From Flavobacterium ranwuense (GTDB lineage: Bacteria > Bacteroidota > Bacteroidia > Flavobacteriales > Flavobacteriaceae), in assembly GCF_004349315.1 (NCBI RefSeq), contig NZ_SMLH01000003.1, positions 310,001 to 374,000 on the forward strand: a DNA stretch of 64,000 bases, read 5' to 3'. Positions within the stretch are counted from its first letter, which is position 1. Each line of letters starts with the position of its first letter. Of this stretch, positions 17,949 to 28,875 are shown in pieces. The position numbers and the translations under genes were made by a program. The notes below the pieces were generated by a model. It did no database searches. It was given only the letters and a program-made list of their open reading frames with translations, and was not told where the DNA came from.

Positions 17949-19574
17949 ATGAAACGAATTACACTTCTTTTTGCTTTATTTTTATTGATTTCGTGTGATC
18001 AAAAAAATAAAATTTCCGTAGATACTATTATTACAGATGCGACTATTTACTCGGTCAATAACTCTTTTGAGACGGCTTCAGCTATGGCGATCAATAAGGG
18101 AAAAATTGTGGCTATTGGTACTAATGGTGAAATTGCCAAAAAATATGAATCTAAGAATACGATAGAAGCCGAAGGAAAATTCATTTATCCGGGTTTGATT
18201 GATGCGCATTGCCATTTTTATAGCTATGGATTAAGTTTGCAGGAAGTGGATTTACGCGAAACCAAAAGTATGGACGAAATAATTACACGTTTAAAGACTT
18301 TTCAAAAAGATAAAAATCCAACGTTTATTGTTGGGAATGGTTGGGATCAAAACGATTGGAAAGTAAAAAAGTATCCTACAAAAGCAGAATTAGATGCTGT
18401 ATTTCCTAATATTCCAGTAGTATTGAATAGAATAGACGGGCATGCAATTATTGTAAACAGTAAAGCGTTGAAGTTAGCAGGAATTACAAAAGATACAAAA
18501 GCTGTTGGCGGTCAGATTGAAATTGCAAATGGTGAACCAACAGGAATTTTAGTAGATAATCCGATGGAATTAGTTTTTAAGATAATTCCGAAACCAACTC
18601 GTAAAATACAAATTGCCGCTTTGTTGGATGCCGAAAAAGTAATGTTTGATTATGGATTGACAACTGTAAATGATGCGGGATTAGATCCTGATATTATTCA
18701 TTTAATGGATAGTTTGCAAAAAGCTAAAGTGATGAAGCTTAATGTATATGCTATGATTACAGCAAATCAAAAAAACATCGATTTATATCTAAAAAAAGGA
18801 ATTTATAAAACGGATAATCTAAATGTACGTTCTTTTAAAATGTACGGAGACGGTGCTTTGGGCTCTCGTGGCGCTTGCATGCACAAACCATATTCTGACA
18901 TGCCAAAACAGTATGGTGCTTTATTGTCATCTGTTTCGGAATTAAAAGCGGTTGCAAAACAAATTTCGGCTTCTAAATTTCAATTAAATTCACATGCTAT
19001 TGGCGATTCGGCAAATACAGTTTTACTTAAAATATACGGCGAAGTTCTAGCAGGTACAAAAGACCGAAGATGGAAAATTGAGCACGCCCAAGTTTTGCGG
19101 GAACAAGATTTTGATTATTTCAAATTTGGGATAATTCCTTCTGTACAACCTACACATGCCACATCCGATATGTATTGGGCTGGCGATAGATTGGGGAAAG
19201 AAAGACTGAAAAACGCGTATGCTTATAAAAAAATACTTCAAAAAGCAGGGATGATAGCTTTAGGAACGGACTTCCCTGTAGAAGAAGTGAATCCGATGCT
19301 GACCTTTCATGCTGCTGTAGCCAGAAAAGACAGTAAAGGATATCCAAAAGGTGGTTTTCAAATGGAAAATGCTTTAACCAGAGCCGAAACTTTAAGAGGA
19401 ATGACAATCTGGGCAGCCTATTCTAATTTCGAAGAAAAAGAAAAAGGAAGTCTGGAAGTTGGAAAATGGGCTGATTTTGTAATGTACGATCAGGATTTAA
19501 TGAAAGTGGAAGAAAATAAAATGGTAAAAATGAAACCAACAAACACATATTTAAAAGGCAATAAAGTAAAATAA
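17949..19574 (+). CDS. Lipoprotein amidohydrolase (YtcJ-like, amidohydrolase family 3)
   Basis: This 541-residue protein begins with a lipoprotein signal (hydrophobic core then LLISC, Cys at residue 15), so it should be anchored in an envelope membrane. The metal-dependent hydrolase barrel follows: YPGLIDAHCHFY gives the HxH metal pair, GNGWDQNDW and the later HAIGDSAN and GTDFPVEEVNP blocks are typical of YtcJ-type amidohydrolases. The substrate is unknown; homologues cleave amides, carbamates or cyclic imides. The ATG at 17949 was chosen over the longer frame from 17907 because only it places the lipoprotein signal at the N-terminus. Confidence 0.88.
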   Translation: MKRITLLFALFLLISCDQKNKISVDTIITDATIYSVNNSFETASAMAINKGKIVAIGTNGEIAKKYESKNTIEAEGKFIYPGLIDAHCHFYSYGLSLQEVDLRETKSMDEIITRLKTFQKDKNPTFIVGNGWDQNDWKVKKYPTKAELDAVFPNIPVVLNRIDGHAIIVNSKALKLAGITKDTKAVGGQIEIANGEPTGILVDNPMELVFKIIPKPTRKIQIAALLDAEKVMFDYGLTTVNDAGLDPDIIHLMDSLQKAKVMKLNVYAMITANQKNIDLYLKKGIYKTDNLNVRSFKMYGDGALGSRGACMHKPYSDMPKQYGALLSSVSELKAVAKQISASKFQLNSHAIGDSANTVLLKIYGEVLAGTKDRRWKIEHAQVLREQDFDYFKFGIIPSVQPTHATSDMYWAGDRLGKERLKNAYAYKKILQKAGMIALGTDFPVEEVNPMLTFHAAVARKDSKGYPKGGFQMENALTRAETLRGMTIWAAYSNFEEKEKGSLEVGKWADFVMYDQDLMKVEENKMVKMKPTNTYLKGNKVK

Positions 19575-19769
19575 TTGAATTGTCAGTCTTTGATAATTTA
19601 CAATTGTAATCGAATGTTTTAATTTCCGGATGTTTAAATTACATTTTTGCTGTAAAAACGATTTTTTGGTTTTAAATTTAAACTAAATAGTATGTTTGTG
19701 TTTTGTATTTGTAACTGGTATCGCATCTTTGCCTTATCAAAATAAACAAAATATTTAAAATATATAGTT

Positions 19770-21386
19770 ATGTGCGGAATATTAGCCATTATAGGAAAAG
19801 GAAAAGATGAAGAGTTAGTAAAAACACTTTCAAAAAGAATGTCACACCGTGGCCCTGATGAAAGTGATTTACACGTAACAGAAAACGGACATATTTTAAG
19901 TCATGAACGTTTGTCTATCATCGATTTGTATTCAGGAAGACAACCAATTCAAGGAACTTCAACTGCTTGGATGGTTCATAATGGCGAAGTTTACAATCAT
20001 CAGGAATTAAGAGATGGTGTTTTGAAAGGACATACTTTTAGAACTAAATCAGATTCAGAAGTTATTGTGCATTTGTACGAAGAGTTTGGTTATGATTTTT
20101 GTAACATGTTGGATGGAGACTGGGCTTTTGTGGTAGTTGATGGTGATGATTTTATTGCCGGTAGGGATCCAATGGGAGTGAAGCCGTTATATTATGGTTT
20201 AGACGAAAGAGGAAGAATTTATTTCTCTTCTGAAATGAAACCTATTGCAGATCAATGTAAAACATTCTCTACATTTCCTCCGGGACATTTTTATACTCAA
20301 AAAACAGGTTTTGTAAAATATTACAAACCGGAATACGAAGATTATTTAAAAGCAGATCAGGATTTAGACTTGGATTTGATCAGAGAGACTTTGACTGAAG
20401 CGACTCGTAAAAGATTAATGAGTGATGTGCCAATTGGAGTATTGCTTTCAGGAGGATTAGATTCTTCATTGACATCAGCAATTGCCTCTAGATTATTGGC
20501 AGAAAGCGGTAAAAAATTACATTCGTTCTCTATTGGTTTAGACGCTGATGCTCCAGATGCAGCGGCAGCTAGAAAAGTAGCGGAGTATTTAGGAACAGAG
20601 CATCATGAAATCCACTTTACAATAGAAGAAGGGATTAAAATCTTAGATAAATTAATCTGGCATTTAGAAACTTACGATGTGACGTCGGTAAGAGCCAGTA
20701 CGCCAATGTATTTCTTGTCTAAAGCGATTACTGATATGGGAATAAAAGTTGTGCTTTCTGGTGAAGGAGCCGATGAAATTTTTGGAGGGTATTTGTATTT
20801 TAGAAATGCACCTTCAACTGAAGATTTTCAAAAAGAAACCATCGAAAGAGTTCAAAAATTATTTACTGCCGATTTATTAAGAGCAGATAAATCGACTATG
20901 GCTCATGGATTAGAGGCTAGAGTTCCGTTTTTAGACAAAGCTTTCTTAGATATGGCAGTTCGTATTAAAGCAGAAGAAAAAATGCCTAAAACGTACGATG
21001 GAAAAGAAAAATATATTTTAAGAAAAGCATTTGATACTCCAGAAAACCCTTATCTTCCTGCAGAGGTTTTATGGAGACAAAAAGAACAGTTTTCTGATGG
21101 AGTTGGGTATAACTGGATCGATCAATTGATTGAGTATTGTTCTTCTCAAGTTACGGATGAACAATTAGCGGGAGCTGCAGTAGAGTTTCCATACAATGCG
21201 CCAACAACTAAAGAAGCGTACTTTTACAGATCAATATTTAATAAGTATTATCCGCAAGTAAGTGCGGCACAAACGGTTAGAAAATGGATTCCAAAATGGC
21301 AAGAAAACCAAGATCCAAGCGGAAGAGCCAATGCGGCACACGTTCAGGCAGATACAGAAATTGCTAAAACAGGAGTTACGGTTTAG
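19770..21386 (+). CDS. asnB: Asparagine synthase B (glutamine-hydrolysing)
   Basis: This 538-residue enzyme makes asparagine from aspartate, glutamine and ATP in the cytoplasm. The N-terminal glutaminase domain starts MCGILAIIG, so Cys2 is the nucleophile after Met removal. The synthetase domain has the PP-loop LLSGGLDSSLT (about residues 226-236) and the region VLSGEGADEIFGGY. Its length and motif order match AsnB of the bacterial type. A TAnnTTTG match (TATGTTTG, 19691-19698) lies about 70 bases upstream and may be its promoter. Confidence 0.95.
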   Translation: MCGILAIIGKGKDEELVKTLSKRMSHRGPDESDLHVTENGHILSHERLSIIDLYSGRQPIQGTSTAWMVHNGEVYNHQELRDGVLKGHTFRTKSDSEVIVHLYEEFGYDFCNMLDGDWAFVVVDGDDFIAGRDPMGVKPLYYGLDERGRIYFSSEMKPIADQCKTFSTFPPGHFYTQKTGFVKYYKPEYEDYLKADQDLDLDLIRETLTEATRKRLMSDVPIGVLLSGGLDSSLTSAIASRLLAESGKKLHSFSIGLDADAPDAAAARKVAEYLGTEHHEIHFTIEEGIKILDKLIWHLETYDVTSVRASTPMYFLSKAITDMGIKVVLSGEGADEIFGGYLYFRNAPSTEDFQKETIERVQKLFTADLLRADKSTMAHGLEARVPFLDKAFLDMAVRIKAEEKMPKTYDGKEKYILRKAFDTPENPYLPAEVLWRQKEQFSDGVGYNWIDQLIEYCSSQVTDEQLAGAAVEFPYNAPTTKEAYFYRSIFNKYYPQVSAAQTVRKWIPKWQENQDPSGRANAAHVQADTEIAKTGVTV

Positions 21387-21547
21387 AAAAAAATTAATTT
21401 CAATAGCAATATCAAAAAATCAATTTTAAAAGAATAATTTCAAGAAAAGATTAAATTTGAATTAGTTAGCAAATTTCCCGGAGCGACATTTTTAATGTTG
21501 TTTTTGGGATTTTGTTTTTTATGATAGGTTTGAAAAAAAACAAATCC

Positions 21548-21657
21548 AAAAATCAATTTCAAAAATCAATGCTAATGATAAATTAAAAATAATAATACGA
21601 TTTTGCTTTTGGAGTTTGTCATTACCATTGATTTTTGAAATTGAAATTGATTTTTGC
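21548..21657. repeat. Long imperfect inverted repeat upstream of gyrB
   Basis: The left arm starts at 21548 and is built of two AAAAATCAA words. It pairs with 21626-21657, where one 6-base unit (AAATTG) is duplicated as a bulge. The pairing continues inward: TAATGATAA at about 21573 pairs with TTGTCATTA at 21617-21625 apart from one wobble and one C-C mismatch. The whole stem would be close to 35 bp. It lies about 80 bases upstream of the gyrB promoter. Confidence 0.75.
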
Positions 21658-21686
21658 TATTACTATTGACATTTCTTTGTTAATAA

Positions 21687-23726
<2,040 letters not shown>

Positions 23727-23731
23727 TAAAG

Positions 23732-23796
23732 TTTAATCGTTTAGTTGGATAATTGTTTATTGTTTAGATAATCAATTATCCAACTAAACGATTAAA
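23732..23796. repeat. Perfect 24-bp inverted repeat after gyrB
   Basis: The 24 bases at 23732-23755 (starting TTTAATCGTTTAGTTGG) are exactly complementary to 23773-23796, with a 17-base loop that can itself pair (TTAT with ATAA). It begins six bases after the gyrB stop, and there is no T-run after it, so it is not a standard terminator. It would protect or process the 3' end of the gyrB transcript. Related words (TCGTTTAA, AACGATTAAACGAT) recur upstream of valS. Confidence 0.85.
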
Positions 23797-23849
23797 TAAA
23801 TAACCGATTAACCACAGAAATTAACTAATAACCGAATAAACTTTAAAAT

Positions 23850-24785
23850 ATGAAAGTTACCATTGTAGGAGCAGGAAATGTAGGTGCAACCTGTGCAGAT
23901 GTAATTTCTTATAGAGGAATTGCCAGCGAAGTAGTCTTGTTGGATATCAGAGAAGGTTTTGCTGAGGGTAAAGCTCTAGATATTATGCAATGCGCTACCA
24001 ATACGGGTTTTAATACCAAAGTATCAGGCGTTACCAATGATTATTCTAAAACAGCAGGAAGTGATGTAGTCGTTATTACATCAGGGATTCCAAGAAAACC
24101 AGGAATGACTCGTGAAGAATTAATAGGTATTAATGCAGGGATCGTGAAAACGGTTGCTGAAAATGTATTGAAACATTCACCGGATACTATTATAGTGGTA
24201 GTTTCTAATCCTATGGATACCATGACTTATTTAGCATTGAAATCTACGGGATTGCCAAAAAACAGAATAATAGGTATGGGAGGAGCACTGGATAGTTCTC
24301 GTTTCAGAACCTATTTATCTTTGGCTTTGGATAAACCTGCAAATGATATATCAGCAATGGTTATTGGTGGGCATGGTGATACTACTATGATTCCTTTAAC
24401 ACGTTTAGCTTCTTATAATGGAATTCCGGTTTCTCAATTTTTATCGGAAGAAGAATTGCAAAAAGTGGCTGCCGATACAATGATTGGTGGAGCTACACTT
24501 ACGGGTCTTTTAGGAACGTCAGCTTGGTATGCTCCGGGAGCTTCAGTTGCTTTCTTGGTAGACAGTATTTTGAATGACCAAAAGAAAATGATCGCTTGTT
24601 CTGTTTTTGTAGAAGGAGAATACGGTCAAGATGATATCTGTATTGGTGTTCCTTGTATTATTGGTAAAAATGGAGTGGAAGAAATTCTTGACATTAAGCT
24701 CAATGAACAAGAAAAAGCCTTATTTGCTAAAAGTGCTGATGCTGTTAGACAAATGAATGATGCCTTAAAATCGATTTTAGTATAA
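23850..24785 (+). CDS. mdh: Malate dehydrogenase (NAD)
   Basis: This 311-residue cytoplasmic enzyme interconverts malate and oxaloacetate in the TCA cycle. It is the LDH-like type: GAGNVGATCAD is the dinucleotide-binding loop, SGIPRKPGMTREE is the mobile loop with the substrate arginines, VVSNPMDTMTYLAL follows, and the catalytic histidine is H175 in IGGHGDTTMIPL. Its length matches bacterial Mdh. It has its own terminator at 24807-24835. Confidence 0.95.
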   Translation: MKVTIVGAGNVGATCADVISYRGIASEVVLLDIREGFAEGKALDIMQCATNTGFNTKVSGVTNDYSKTAGSDVVVITSGIPRKPGMTREELIGINAGIVKTVAENVLKHSPDTIIVVVSNPMDTMTYLALKSTGLPKNRIIGMGGALDSSRFRTYLSLALDKPANDISAMVIGGHGDTTMIPLTRLASYNGIPVSQFLSEEELQKVAADTMIGGATLTGLLGTSAWYAPGASVAFLVDSILNDQKKMIACSVFVEGEYGQDDICIGVPCIIGKNGVEEILDIKLNEQEKALFAKSADAVRQMNDALKSILV

Positions 24786-24806
24786 AAAATTACATATATA
24801 ATAAAG

Positions 24807-24835
24807 AAGACTGCACTTATGCAGTCTTTTTCTTG
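24807..24835 (+). terminator. Rho-independent terminator of mdh
   Basis: A 9-bp stem AAGACTGCA / TGCAGTCTT with loop CTTA is followed by a T-rich run (TTTTTCTT). It lies 21 bases after the mdh stop. Confidence 0.9.
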
Positions 24836-24854
24836 AGATTAATTAATAAATAAA

Positions 24855-24885
24855 TTGGTTAATCTTAACGTTAATTATATATTTG
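24855..24885 (+). promoter_or_regulatory. Bacteroidota promoter of secDF (TTG-N20-TATATTTG)
   Basis: The -33 TTG at 24855-24857 and the -7 element TATATTTG at 24878-24885 are separated by 20 bases, the standard spacing. The predicted start leaves a leader of about 120 bases, AT-rich, before the ATG at 25012. Confidence 0.65.
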
Positions 24886-25011
24886 CTCGGTTTAAAAAAA
24901 TGATGTAGTTCGAGATATTCTTTTTTGGATTTAAAAAATTGATGTCAAGTCTTATTCTATAAGGTTTAAAGCAAAAATAAATAAATAAAAAATAATTAAT
25001 TTTTAGTAATA

Positions 25012-27984
25012 ATGCAGAATAAAGGACTTATTAAATTTTTCGCAATTCTATTTGCATTGGTAAGTATTTACCAACTTTCTTTCACTTTTGTTGCAAGCAA
25101 AGTAAAAAGTGATGCAAAATCTTTTGCTGGTGGAAATCCTGAAAAAGAAGTAAAATATTTGGATTCTATAGGTAAAGAGAAAGTGTTTAATCTTGGTTTT
25201 ACCAATTTTACTTTCAATGAAGTTAGTGACAAACAAATCAATAAAGGTCTAGACCTAGAAGGAGGTATCAATGTGATACTTCAGATTTCTGTTAAGGACA
25301 TATTAAAAGGATTGTCGAATAATTCTAAAAACCCAGTTTTCAATAAATCTTTGGCTGATGCTACTGCAGATTTACAAGGGAATAAATCGTATTTAGATAA
25401 GTTTTTTGATGCTTTTGAAGCAAATTCAAAAGGAACTGTAAAATTAGCGTCTCCGGATATTTTCGCAAACAGAAGTTTGCAAGGTGAAGGTGGGGTTGAT
25501 TTTCAAATGACAGATGCGCAAGTAAAAAAGGTTATCTCTAGAAAAGTAGATGAGTCTGTAGAAAGTGCTTTTGGAGTTTTAAGAAAACGTATCGATCAAT
25601 TTGGTGTAACTCAGCCTAATATTCAAAAATTAGGAAATTCAGGTCAAATTCTTGTTGAACTTCCTGGCGCAAAAGATGTAGATCGTGCTAAAAAATTATT
25701 ATCAAGCACAGCTCAGTTGCAGTTTTGGGAAACGTATAAAATTGAAGAAATAGGTAATTTTTTAATGGCTGCTAATGAGTCATTGAAAAAAACTGAAATC
25801 AAAATTACTGAAGTAAAACCAGTTGTAAAAGATTCTTTAAGTGCTTTACTTACGGATGCTAAAGATTCAACTGCTACTAAAAAAGGAGAAAATCCTTTAT
25901 TTGATAAAATTATTGGTCAAGGTGGAGGTCCAGTTTTAGGGCTTTTCTCTCCAAAAGATACTGCTGTTGTAAACGGATATTTGAAAAGAGCTGATATTAG
26001 AATTTTATTAGCAGGTGACCAACGTTATGCAAAATTTGTTTGGGGTAAACCAATGACAATTAAAGATGCTAAAGCAAAAGATATTGATGCTGTAGAATTA
26101 TACGCTTTAAAAGGAAACAGAGACAATGTGCCTTCAATGAGTGGTGGTGTGGTTACAGATGCAAGCGATACATTTGACCAATCAGGTAAACCAGCTGTCT
26201 CTATGCAAATGAACGGTCAAGGTGCAAAAGCTTGGGAAGAATTAACAGGTAGAGCGTATACTCAAAAAAGTAATATCGCTATTGTTTTGGATGATGTAGT
26301 TTATTCTGCACCGGGAGTTTCTACTGGTCCAATTTCCGGAGGTAGATCTGAAATTTCAGGAGCTTTTGATATTACAGAAACTAAAGATTTAGCGAATGTG
26401 TTAAGAGCAGGTAAGCTTCCTGCTGCTGCAGATATTGTTCAATCTGAAGTTGTAGGTCCATCCTTAGGTCAAGAAGCAATTGAAAATGGTACTAACTCCG
26501 CTTTGATAGGATTGCTTTTAGTATCACTTTGGATGATGATCTATTATGGTAAAGCAGGTTGGTATGCTAATCTTGCATTAGCGGTTAACTTACTTTTCTT
26601 GTTCGGAATTTTAGCAAGTATCGGAGCAGTTCTTACATTGCCAGGTATTGCAGGTATCGTTTTAACAATGGGAACAGCAGTTGATGCGAATATCATTATT
26701 TACGAAAGAGCAAAAGAAGAATTACGTGCGGGTAAAACGCTAGAAGAAGCCATTAAAACTTCTTACAGTTGGAGAGGTGCGATGTCATCAATTACTGATG
26801 CTAACGTAACGCATATTTTAACTGGAGCTGTATTGTTTATTTTTGGTTCAGGACCAATTAAAGGTTTTGCTACTACATTATTAATAGGTATAGTAACTTC
26901 ATTGTTTACCTCTATTTTTATTGCAAGAATCTTTATTGATTGGAATATAAGCAAAAAGAACAATTTGACGTTTGTTACTAAGTTCTCTAAAAACATGTTT
27001 AATAATTTTCATTTTGATTTCCTAGGTGTAAAAAAATGGACTTATTTATTCTCAAGTATAGTAGTAGTTATAAGTATTATCTCTTTAGCTACAAACGGAC
27101 TTGATGAAGGAGTTGATTTTGTAGGAGGAAGAACATTCCAAGTACGTTTTGAAAAACCAATTGAAACTGAAACAGTAAAAGCAGAATTAGCTAAAGTTTT
27201 TGATGGTAGTGCTGAAGTAAAAGTTTTTGGTAGTGATAATCAATTAAAAATCACAACAAAATATAAAGTTCATGAGCCAGGAATCAAAGCTGATGAAGAA
27301 GTGAATAAATTGTTATTTGCTACTTTAAAACAGCATTTTTCAGCAGATATGACGTATGATAAATTTGTAAATTCTTACGATGGTAAAAAATTAGGTATTT
27401 TGCAAGCCTCTAAGGTTGGTCCAACTGTTGCAGAAGATATTAAGACTAATGCGTATTGGGCTGTTCTTGGAGCAATGGCTATCGTGTTTTTATACTTGAT
27501 GATAAGTTACAGAAAATGGCAATATAGTTTAGGAGCTATTGCGGCTATAGCACATGATGTTATTTTTGTATTAGGAATTTACTCTTTGTGCTATAAATTT
27601 ATGCCTTTTGGAATGGAAATCGATCAGCACTTTATCGCTGCAATTCTAACCGTTATTGGGTATTCTATGAATGATACTGTTATCGTATTTGACAGGGTTA
27701 GAGAGTATTTAGCGGGTAAAACAAAAGGTAGTTTTGCTGAGATTGTAAATCAATCTATTAATACAACGATGTCTAGAACAATCAATACTTCATTAACAAT
27801 GATTGTGGTTTTATTAATCATGTTTGTTTTTGGTGGGGAATCTATCAGAGGATTTATATTTGCGATGTTGGTGGGTATCGTTGTAGGAACATATTCTTCA
27901 TTGTTTATTGCAACTCCAGTACTTGTGGATACAATATCTAAAGAAGATAAAAGCAAGGTAGAAAAAGCACATCAGGAAAGTTAA
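25012..27984 (+). CDS. secDF: Protein translocase SecDF fusion
   Basis: This 990-residue inner-membrane protein combines SecD and SecF in one chain, which uses the proton motive force to complete Sec-dependent export. There is an N-terminal membrane segment (about 8-25), the large SecD periplasmic region (GLDLEGGINVILQ, then LRKRIDQFGVTQPNIQ at about 195-210), six C-terminal SecD membrane spans (about 500-660), then SecF, starting near residue 680 with its own N-terminal span, a second periplasmic domain (GVDFVGGRTFQVRF) and five more spans with GYSMNDTVIVFDRVRE. The fused form is usual in Bacteroidota. Confidence 0.96.
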   Translation: MQNKGLIKFFAILFALVSIYQLSFTFVASKVKSDAKSFAGGNPEKEVKYLDSIGKEKVFNLGFTNFTFNEVSDKQINKGLDLEGGINVILQISVKDILKGLSNNSKNPVFNKSLADATADLQGNKSYLDKFFDAFEANSKGTVKLASPDIFANRSLQGEGGVDFQMTDAQVKKVISRKVDESVESAFGVLRKRIDQFGVTQPNIQKLGNSGQILVELPGAKDVDRAKKLLSSTAQLQFWETYKIEEIGNFLMAANESLKKTEIKITEVKPVVKDSLSALLTDAKDSTATKKGENPLFDKIIGQGGGPVLGLFSPKDTAVVNGYLKRADIRILLAGDQRYAKFVWGKPMTIKDAKAKDIDAVELYALKGNRDNVPSMSGGVVTDASDTFDQSGKPAVSMQMNGQGAKAWEELTGRAYTQKSNIAIVLDDVVYSAPGVSTGPISGGRSEISGAFDITETKDLANVLRAGKLPAAADIVQSEVVGPSLGQEAIENGTNSALIGLLLVSLWMMIYYGKAGWYANLALAVNLLFLFGILASIGAVLTLPGIAGIVLTMGTAVDANIIIYERAKEELRAGKTLEEAIKTSYSWRGAMSSITDANVTHILTGAVLFIFGSGPIKGFATTLLIGIVTSLFTSIFIARIFIDWNISKKNNLTFVTKFSKNMFNNFHFDFLGVKKWTYLFSSIVVVISIISLATNGLDEGVDFVGGRTFQVRFEKPIETETVKAELAKVFDGSAEVKVFGSDNQLKITTKYKVHEPGIKADEEVNKLLFATLKQHFSADMTYDKFVNSYDGKKLGILQASKVGPTVAEDIKTNAYWAVLGAMAIVFLYLMISYRKWQYSLGAIAAIAHDVIFVLGIYSLCYKFMPFGMEIDQHFIAAILTVIGYSMNDTVIVFDRVREYLAGKTKGSFAEIVNQSINTTMSRTINTSLTMIVVLLIMFVFGGESIRGFIFAMLVGIVVGTYSSLFIATPVLVDTISKEDKSKVEKAHQES

Positions 27985-28006
27985 AAGAGCTTTTACATAA
28001 ATTCTT

Positions 28007-28042
28007 AAAAAAAAGATTCAGCGAAAGTTGAATCTTTTTTTT
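28007..28042 (+). terminator. Rho-independent terminator of secDF
   Basis: A 14-base A-rich arm ending AAGATTCA (28007-28020) pairs with TGAATCTTTTTTTT (28029-28042), loop GCGAAAGT, T-run built into the stem. The A-run on the other side means it could also stop antisense transcription. Confidence 0.9.
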
Positions 28043-28119
28043 TAATCTATAATGACAATTTTAAGTTTTTATTTGTAATTTAATGGCAAGGAAATGTGTT
28101 GGCTTTAAAATAAAATTTT

Positions 28120-28734
28120 ATGTGTAAAAAAATATTTTTTATTTTAATTATTGTCTTTAGTTCGATGACATTTTACGCTCAAGATAAATTGAGTAAAGTA
28201 AAATTGGGTTTTGATTATGGTTTTGGAAATGAATTAAAAAACAGCAATTATACGTATACCAACAGTTATTATAAACTACAATTTTACTATACAATAAAAC
28301 AAACAAAAAGTTTTAAATATGAGGTTTTGTTGCAACCAGAACTAAACTTTGCGAAGCACCAACTGTTGAACTTTTATTTTGTAAAGCCTGATGATCCCAA
28401 TTACATTGAAAAACGGGAAAGATATACCAAGTTAAAGGATATAAAAGAATATGTTTTGAATATTGGTTTTTTGATTCGAAAACCAATTTTTAATACAGCG
28501 AGCATTTATATTTTAGGAACTGTTGGGCCTATGATTATTGATACAGAGACAGAACGATTATCAAAAGGTTTTGCTTTTTCAGATGTATTAGCTATAGGTT
28601 TTACTTTCAAAATAAACAAAATTGCATTTGACATAAGACCCAATTTTCGTCATGTGTCCAATGCTGGATTGCAAAGTTCAAATTCAGGTTATAATACTAA
28701 AAATATTGATTTTGGCTTTTTATTTTCTTTATAG
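28120..28734 (+). CDS. Acyloxyacyl hydrolase (PagL-like) outer-membrane protein
   Basis: This 204-residue protein has a signal peptide (1-20, ending FYAQ) and then about eight amphipathic strands. The C-terminal motif H178-V-S180-N181-A-G-L with SNSG after it matches the catalytic His-Ser and following NxG region of PagL-type lipid A 3-O-deacylases. PagL enzymes remove a 3-hydroxy acyl chain from lipid A in the outer leaflet. The third catalytic residue (Glu in Pseudomonas PagL) is not obvious at the equivalent spacing, so activity is inferred, not shown. The gene stands alone between secDF and the T9SS protein. Confidence 0.65.
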   Translation: MCKKIFFILIIVFSSMTFYAQDKLSKVKLGFDYGFGNELKNSNYTYTNSYYKLQFYYTIKQTKSFKYEVLLQPELNFAKHQLLNFYFVKPDDPNYIEKRERYTKLKDIKEYVLNIGFLIRKPIFNTASIYILGTVGPMIIDTETERLSKGFAFSDVLAIGFTFKINKIAFDIRPNFRHVSNAGLQSSNSGYNTKNIDFGFLFSL

Positions 28735-28875
28735 AATAACCATTCTGTTTTTCTATGTCTCTTATAATCAGTTAATATTTATAGACTTCTATATTATGAA
28801 AGTATAAAATTTATATATTTACTAAATATTTGTTAAAGCTTACTTTTTTTTGATGAAATTAAAACCTAACTAATA

